64,000 nt of DNA. Source: Ricordea florida. Lineage: Eukaryota; Cnidaria; Anthozoa; Corallimorpharia; Ricordeidae. Position 1 is the stretch's first letter. Each line of letters opens with the position of its first letter. The notes beneath the pieces were generated by a model. That model saw only the letters and a list, made by a program, of their open reading frames with translations. It searched no databases and was not told where the DNA came from. Both the position numbers and the translations under genes were made by a program. The DNA is taken from the NCBI GenBank assembly GCA_949710005.1, contig OX453281.1, positions 29,506,339 through 29,570,338 on the forward strand, in the 5' to 3' direction. Positions 56,868 to 64,000 of the stretch are shown piece by piece.

Positions 56868-59800
56868 ACTTATGGGACTCAGCAAAGTTCTTTTATCCAT
56901 GGCCCACTCCTGATCTGAGAGCTATTTGTCGGCCTTTTCTTCTGACGGACCTTGAAAATGCCATGAAACCATCACCTGTACGCAAGGTAGTCTTCATACA
57001 GGTCAACCAAACTTATGAAGAAACAGGTATTTCTCATTCTTAAGAGACTGGACTCAATGGGGAAAGTTAAGAAATGTGATCAGTTATTCTATCGTCTGTG
57101 CTGTTATGAAAAAACATAACATCTTACTGAGTAGGAACTGTGTTAAATAATTATGGGTAATTATTGAAACATTAACATTGAGTGTCTGAATTTAAGTAAA
57201 GACTTGAGGGAAATCACAAACACTGAAGTTTAATTAATCAAATTAATGAACCGATTCATTGTAACATGAATTAGGTTAGATGATGCCTTTTGTACATAGT
57301 TACTATTTTAGTTATTGTTTTACATAGTTTTACTTAATTGTTTTATATTGATGCTGAAAAACCCTTTCTTAGGGATGCTCAGTTACCAGTATCTGTATGA
57401 ATGTATTTATGTATGTGTTTATGTATGTCTATGTATGTCTGTATGTATGTCTGTCTGTGTGTATGTCTGTCTGTATGTATGTCCGTATGTATGTCTTTAT
57501 GTATGTTTGTATGTTTGTTTGTATGTTTGTTTATATGTTTGTATGTCTGTTTGTATGTATGGTTGTATGTATGTATGTATGTAGATGCATGGTGTTAGTT
57601 TGGAATATTTGACACAATCCTTTTTTTTTTCAATGCAAAAGAATTATGATCATGAAATTTGCTTAACTTGCATTTCCTGGAAAGTAATGCACAAATTAAA
57701 CAATTACACAATCTATCACCCTTTGAGGTTTCAAATCCTCTGGAGTGGGCTACTTTAGGGATTTTGTGTGGTTATGCACAGCTGGGACCTTCGAACCCTT
57801 AGCCCATACCAGACCCAATGTACCTGAATGTTGTAACCGTATCTAAAGTCACCATTTTGAATGAAAGCCATCTATTTAAAACTGACTATTTTATTTTTTT
57901 GTGCAGCAATTTCCAGTTTCCTTAGTCTTGAAAAAACATATTAAAGCAGTTGATCAAAAATGCTACCCTAATCTAGACCCAAACTCTCTGATCTGTATAC
58001 CTTATCCCAGACTGAACTGAATGAAGACAATATCCTTCACTGCGGCACATGCCTATTCAGCCCATGTATGGCACTACCCCCTCCCCCTGGAGTGGCATGC
58101 TCTGAGATGAATAAAATTACAATTTTGGGTGTTAACTTTACACATCATAACGTGTCATTTTTAAATAACACTTATCCACTTTTGTTGATTTGTTAACAGA
58201 CTGGATACTGGAGTTAGCCAATAACTGCCCAGTAATTACTGGTGTTGTTGGATGGGTTGATCTTCAAGATCCCAATGTAAGTTCCTCGAGAATTGGGTCG
58301 TTATATTTGCAATATTTCCTGGTACAAGAAAAGCAACAACCCTTCAACTTTGACATTCAAATCATCGCAGTTATGCAAGATGTTTGTCCAATGAATCTAG
58401 TTTAATGATATTGCTCCCATGAGTCTCCTGAAGCTCAGTGGTAGAATGTCTGAACTAGCAATCATAAGGTCATAGGTTCAAATCCTATTGGGAGAACTTC
58501 TATTTCAGAGTTTGCCTATGACAGTGCTGGAAAATATATCTTTCACAGAACAGAAACACTTAATCAAGGCCAAGTACAACTACCAATCAAATAGCCCTTG
58601 AATAAACTGGTAGTCACATTGCTCTCAAGAAATAAGGTTATGTCTGCATAGCTGCAACTGTTTTTTCTCGAGGCTGCTATAATGAAACGCTTTTCATAAT
58701 CTTGTTTCTGTAGAAATAGTGTTATTGGGTGATTCCAGAGAATATCCATACCCAGCCACAGACAGTACCATATTTGAACTCTCCCCCATGCCTGCAGAAA
58801 TTTCAAAATGCATTAGTCCCTCCCCCCCCCCCTTTCCATGCCACCAGAATGCCATTAGTGTTAACCTCACTCCCCTTGGGAATTATTAAGTACACAGTTT
58901 AGTAGGCATTCCTTTGGTTAATCCAAACAGAGAAATGTTTTTATAGTTAGTCTTGAAGCAGTAAGAATCACAGAGTTTTCATATTTTGTTAATCTGGCAA
59001 GAAATTTGGAATTCCACTTAAAAGAGCCCCTCCCTAATGTCCTGGGATTTAAAAAAAGCTGTCTCTAGTGTAGGTATGGGTATTTTCTGGAACTGCCCAT
59101 TTCTCCTTTAGTATATTAGTAAATAGTATATTATTCTTGCTTATTGGCAGGTGGATGTAGTTTTAAACAAGTACATGCAACACAAGAAGTTTAGAGGTGT
59201 ACGGAACATCTTAGAAGCAGAACCAGATGATTGGTTGGGTTGGGAGTCAGTGCAAAGAGGTCTAGGTACAAATGAGACAACTGCTTGCAGTTTCATTCAG
59301 CGACCAGATTACAACTCTGTTTGGTGAATACCAAATGACAAGAATGATTGACATGTATAAAAATTGCATAGTGAGGCACATTTGCATTTCTTTTTTTTTT
59401 GTCCTTCTGTCTAGGTTTCCTTGAACAAAAAGGGCTTACATTTGATCTGCTTGTGAGGTAGGTTGTTTAATATATTCATTTAACAAAAGCTCCATTCTGC
59501 CTTATTTGTAATGGCTATTGTCAGGTAATTTTGACATGTAAACTGTTGCATTCTTAAACCCTCACTTGGCAAAATTACACTGAAATCTTAAATGTGGCAT
59601 ATACCTGTTTCTATACAATGGATTTTGTGATCTTTTTCAATGTTAAATTCACTAAAAGTTACCCAAGTACAACCCTTAGCTCATGAAGGTAATGCACACT
59701 TAAATAATAAATACTGGAATTCCCCTGATCGAGTCTCATTTGTGACCACCCTAATTTTCATTGATCTTGTGTATTAATCTATTTTAGCAAAGTCCTTGGA

Positions 59801-62800
59801 TCAATAGCTGTTCATGTCCATGATCATCAAGGCTCCTGGTGTATTTTTAAGCATAAAACTGAGTCAATTTTCTTTACGTGTATTTTGTTTTATTTTTACC
59901 TATAGACCTAGACATTTAAAGCTTGCAGACTCTGTTGTGAAGAAGTTTCCCAAGTAAGATGCAGTGTTTGTAATATTCCCCCATTTTCCTTGTGATTTGT
60001 TGCCATTTTTAATTTCCTGTTTTCATTCTCAGACAGTTTTGCCAGTTTTGTGTTGCCTTGTACCAGCATGGAACCACCCTGATTTGAGGTATTCTTTGAG
60101 TCATTAATCTTTGTATTTGTTGAATTTACAGTTTGAAGTTTGTCATCAATCACATGGCAAAGCCTGAAATACTCAAAGGAAAGATGGATGTGTGGGAAGA
60201 AGGAATGAGATTGCTATCCCAAAATCTTAATGTTTACTGCAAAATGTAAGTTGAAATAGGGCACTTACCCAGTATTGTGATTTTCAACTTGCTGCTCTAA
60301 AGTCAAAACCAAATCACAGCAGATGTAGACAGTCTAATAAACCAATCACAACAGATGTAGATAGTCTAATAAACCAATCACAACAGATGTACACTGTCTA
60401 ATAAACCAATCACAACAGTTGTACATAGTCCAATGAACCAATCACAACAGATGTACACAGTCTAATGAACCAATCACAACAGATGTACACAGTCCATTGA
60501 ACCAATCACAGCAAATGTAGACAGTCTAATGAATCAGTTGCAACAGATGTTCACAGTATATTGAACCAATCACAACAGATGTACATAGTCTAATGAACCA
60601 ATCACAGCAAATGTAGACAGTCTAATGAGTCACAGCAGATATAGACAGTCTAATGAACCGATCACAACAGATGTACACAGTCTCATGAACCAATCACAAC
60701 CGATGTACTCAGTCTAATGAACCAATCACAACAGATGTACACAGTCCAATGAACCAATCACAGCAAATGTAGACAGTCTAATGAGTCACAGCAGATATAG
60801 ACAGTCTAATGAACCGATCACAACAGATGTACACAGTCTCATGAACCAATCACAACCGATGTACTCAGTCTAATGAACCAATCACAACAGATGTACACAG
60901 TCCAGTGAACCAGTCATAACAGATGTACATAGTACAATGAACCAATCACAACAGATGTGCACAGTACAATGAACCAGTCATAACAGATGTACACAGTCTA
61001 ATGAACCAATCACAGCAAATGTAGACAGTCTTATGAATCAGTCGCAACAGGTGTACACAGTCTAATGAACCAATCACAACAGATGTACACAGTCTAATGA
61101 ACCGATCTCAACAGATGTACACAGTCTAATGAACCAATCACAGCAAATGTAGATAGTCTAATGAATCAGTCACAACAGGTGTACAGTCTAATGAACCAAA
61201 TGCATGTTGTCTGTAGCTCTGTGGTAGATAAGTGCTATTTCAAATTGATTCGATACTGAGTACAATACTGACGTTATTCTCCAATATCGATACCAAATAT
61301 TCGATACGGTCAATACCGAGGTCATATCGGAACATATCGACACCCCAGCATCCAACCACAGGCAAGGAACTTAAAACACTGTAGGCTCAAGACTGGGTAA
61401 TAAGTGAAGTCGTGTACAGTGTAGCGTGATGTTTTTGTTAATAAATTGAAATTTTTGACTTGTTTGATTGTGTTGTTGATGCAACTATAGAGTACTAAAC
61501 GACAATCATCATTAACATTGTGAGATAACCTTGTATTTTGTCAAATAGGTCACGTAACTTATATTTGACTCAATGACTTCACAGTATGGATATCGATAAT
61601 GGCCGATCCTCACTGGTGGGGTGTCTGAACTGGTAATCAGAAGGTTGTAGGGAGTTGTATTGGGAGAACTCGGATTTTCGTTTTCTTTGTTTGCCTGTGA
61701 CAGTGCTGAAAAATGCTTCTTTCACAAGTGTTTTAGGCCCAAAATTTACCATTCTCAGTATTTCACAACTGTGACGTTGTTTTGCTGTGATTCAGCTACT
61801 TGAAAGCAAGCAGTAAACTTGATTTATTTCTGTACCCTTAGCTCCGGACTGGTAACTGAGGCATCACTTGACAACTGGAAAGTTCAAGACTTGGTTCCTT
61901 ACGTACAGGTGAATGAGCTACACTGTATAGTAAAACAAACAGTACCACAGTACCGTACTGTTCAGTAGCTTTACAAAGAATGGTCACACTGCATGGTTTG
62001 ATCCACAGAAGAAAAAGTTAGAAACATACTGTTGTGACTTTCCAAATCGAAGCCACGTGTAGCCGGGTAGAACGAGAGAGAAAATCAGGAGCTTGAAGTA
62101 ATGAACGCACAGATATTGACGGCGACGTGAGAGAATCAAATGATCAAAATGTTTATTGTCTTTATTGAAGAAAACGATGAATTAGACGAGATGTTAACGA
62201 AACGGCGGAATATGCAGTATAAGTAGAAGATGTGTGTGTGACTGTGTCTGTGGTTCGAACTACAAAGCAAACGACAAAGAAAGCCTATGTAAGATAATAC
62301 TGTCTACAATCACGTTGTCGAAATTCACAATACACAAATCGTAACTTAAACCAAATCTAATGAATCTAAGGGAATATAACAAACCAATCAATTGGATACA
62401 AAAAGCGACTTACTTTGATCTCGCTCCTGAGAAGGTAGCAGTAGCGTAGAAATAACGAGCTTAAACAACGTAGCGATAGCGGGACAGAAGCGATGGAAAA
62501 AAGTAGTCGGCGATTTAAAAGAAAGGGGGCGTAATCTATTAAACAGACAATCACAGCATGCAATAAGATGATTGGATGACGTTGAATCACTTAATTCGTA
62601 ACGCTTCGATTAACCAAAAACAGAACACTTTACAAAAGTAACAACTGTATAGTAAAACAAACAGTACCACAGTACCTTACTGTTCAGTAGCTTTACAAAG
62701 AATGGTCACACTGCATGGTTTGATCCACAGAAGAAAAAGTTAGAACCATACTGTATAGTAAAACAAACAGTACCACAGTACAGTACTGTTCAGTAGCTTT

Positions 62801-63833
62801 ACAAAGAATGGTCACACTGCATGGTTTGATCCACAGAAGAAAAAGTTAGAACCATACTGTACAGTAAAACAAACAGTACCACAGTACAGTACTGTTCAGT
62901 AGCTTTACAAAGAATGGTCACACTGCATGGTTTGATCCACAGATGAGAAAGTTAGAACAACACTGTATAGTAAAACAAACAATACCACAGTACAGTACTG
63001 CTCAGTAGCTTTACAAAGAATGGTCACACTGCATGGTTTGATCTACAGATGAAATAGTTTGAACCACACTGCATAGTAAAACAAACAATACCACAGTACA
63101 GTACTGTTCAGTAGCTTTTCAAAGAATGGTCACACTGCATGGCTTGATGCAGGGATTAAAAAGTTAGAACCACACTGTTATGGTCAAACAGTACCACCGT
63201 ACTGTACTGTGTGGTTAAATGAACAGTACCACATTACAGTAGTATTCAGTTGCTTTCCAATGGTCACACTGCACTGTTTGATCCAAAAGATGAAAAATAT
63301 AGAACAACACTGTATAGTAAAACAAAGTACTGTTCAGTAGCCCTCCAAAGAATGGTCACACTGCATGGTTTGATCAGTTCAGAGATGAAAAAGTTAGAAC
63401 CACACTGTTAGTTAAACAAACAGTACATTAAGTGCGAAAGCATACATGACTAATATCATTCGACTTTTTGCAAAATTCCCTGACTTTTCCCTGACCTTAA
63501 AAACGTTTTGTTTTTCCTTGACTTTTCCCTGACCGTGGCAACCTGCTGTGCTCACAGAATCTATCTCACGGTTTTTGTGAGTAGTCTTAAGTCATTTTAA
63601 CTGTCTTATCCTGATTCTTTATTTTGCAGTTCGTGACTTCAGTGTTTGGTGCAAATCGTTGTTTCTATGGCTCTGATTGGCCAGTTTGTACCTTGGCCAG
63701 AGACGCATCGTATGAGCAAACGTTTGAGACGTGTTTAGAATGTGTTTCGCATCTTACAGATGCCGAAAAGCAAGCTGTTTTTTGTGACAATGTGGTGAAA
63801 TTTTACGGACTAGATGTTGAAAAGTCTATGTAA
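56868..63833 (+). CDS. Amidohydrolase family 2 (COG3618-type TIM-barrel hydrolase), first exon missing
   Basis: Eight exons: 56868-57026, 58200-58276, 59151-59265, 59415-59457, 59906-59953, 60132-60245, 61842-61908, 63630-63833 (TAA). Every junction is GT-AG and in phase, giving about 275 residues. LWDSAKFFYPWP opens the visible part; VVFIQVNQTYEETDWILELA, GVVGWVDLQDP, FRGVRNILEAEPDDW, LKFVINHMAKPEI and RCFYGSDWPVC follow. INHMAKP (His) and GSDWP (Asp) match metal or catalytic positions of this family, whose members include lactonases and pyrone dicarboxylate hydrolases. The D-x-H-x-H start should lie in a short upstream exon ending in C (the split His codon), not found. Substrate unknown. 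Confidence 0.87.
57395..57588 (+). repeat. TGTA/TCTG tetranucleotide microsatellite
   Basis: TATGTATGTCTGTCTGTGTG-type repeat in the first visible intron; its ORFs are artefacts. Confidence 0.95.
58425..58560 (+). repeat. tRNA-derived SINE, second family
   Basis: A box AGCTCAGTGGTAGAA and B box GGTTCAAATCC; then TTTGCCTATGACAGTGCTGG. Degenerate anticodon arm. A related piece is at 61612-61740. Confidence 0.72.
60309..61197 (+). repeat. 32-bp minisatellite, about 27 copies
   Basis: Unit CAATCACAACAGATGTACAC plus AGTCTAATGAAC, in the intron after exon 60132-60245. Includes a higher-order duplicated block of about 130 bp (from about 60620). Confidence 0.93.
61612..61740 (+). repeat. SINE fragment, same family as 58425
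   Basis: GTCTGAACTGGTAATCAGAA and TTTGCCTGTGACAGTGCTG. Confidence 0.65.
61921..63425 (+). repeat. 106-bp tandem array in the last intron
   Basis: Unit contains CTGTATAGTAAAACAAACAG, GTACAGTACTGTTCAGTAGC and AATGGTCACACTGCATGGTT. First copy 61921-62030, then a 615-bp insertion, then degenerating copies to 63425. Copies toward 63.2-63.4 kb diverge most. Confidence 0.92.
62031..62645. mobile_element. 615-bp insertion splitting the array
   Basis: Begins GTTGTGACTTT and ends with the inverse of GTTGTTACTTT, an 11-bp TIR with one mismatch. No coding region. Target duplication not evident. Confidence 0.6.
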
Positions 63834-63836
63834 AGA

Positions 63837-63842
63837 ATAAAA
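63837..63842 (+). terminator. Polyadenylation signal of the amidohydrolase gene
   Basis: AATAAA three bases after the TAA stop codon. Confidence 0.7.
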
Positions 63843-64000
63843 GCCTCACCTTTTTGGACTTAAGAGATGCTGCTAGTTTCCCTTACATAGTAGGTGAAAT
63901 GCCGGAACTTACATCGTAAAAAAAGCTAAACGCCATTTGACAAGAATAACCCGCAGCTGGCACGAGCGGGAAAAGATCTCATGTATATACCCACCGCGAT

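Noticed and set aside
57315..57612. Cys/Val/Tyr-rich ORFs
   Set aside because: Tetranucleotide microsatellite read in three frames.
58425..58500. tRNA gene
   Set aside because: Same reasoning: SINE head with a degenerate cloverleaf.
60309..61197. CRISPR-like array
   Set aside because: Direct tandem repeats with no unique spacers, inside an intron of an animal gene.

Overview
The window is animal genomic DNA, most likely from an anthozoan cnidarian (a coral or relative). Two spliced host genes with canonical GT-AG introns sit in a sea of LTR, Helitron-like, Polinton/Maverick, SINE, MITE and minisatellite sequence. The species assignment is an inference from gene and repeat style.

Layout. 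1-3784: Ty3/gypsy LTR retrotransposon, cut by the left window edge, with one in-frame stop between RT and RNase H and a short 3' LTR (3681-3784). It sits in the 3' part of a minus-strand Helitron-like ORF (3785-9614: USP-type peptidase domain, DUF6570-type region, Helitron N-terminal region). That ORF is also split by a 3.57 kb TIR element (4345-7916) whose two ends are GGATCCC-rich arrays. 11201-16644: minus-strand EEIG1/FAM102-type NT-C2 gene, six exons readable including a 30-nt micro-exon; its 3' exons were not found. 17159-32993: a nearly intact 15.8 kb Polinton/Maverick (adintovirus-like), 515 bp upstream of the EEIG1 start, with mirrored TIRs, a short target-site duplication and about sixteen genes. 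33-41 kb: nested non-autonomous elements, foldbacks and a Myb/SANT-like ORF. 41.6-53.3 kb: a second, unrelated-in-TIR and heavily decayed Polinton in reverse orientation, with minisatellite-bearing TIRs and several later insertions. 55-56.2 kb: a Helitron remnant and candidate exons. 56868-63833: plus-strand amidohydrolase (COG3618-type) gene, eight phase-consistent exons, introns full of tandem repeats.

The intact Polinton is the main item. Protein-primed-type DNA polymerase B (N-terminal SAP-like part in another frame), DDE integrase, capsid candidate and packaging ATPase form the replication, integration and virion core; the remaining plus-strand genes are small membrane, coiled-coil and unknown proteins. 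Each TIR runs into the start codon of an inward-facing gene, so the polymerase gene at one end and a zinc-repeat gene at the other share promoter and first codons. The right end carries two genes with giant-virus-like motifs. A TGATTTAAA/ATCTAAA motif lies about 30 bp before most start codons, and two near-identical hairpins separate the convergent gene pairs. These look like the element's own transcription signals. No adenain-type protease was found.
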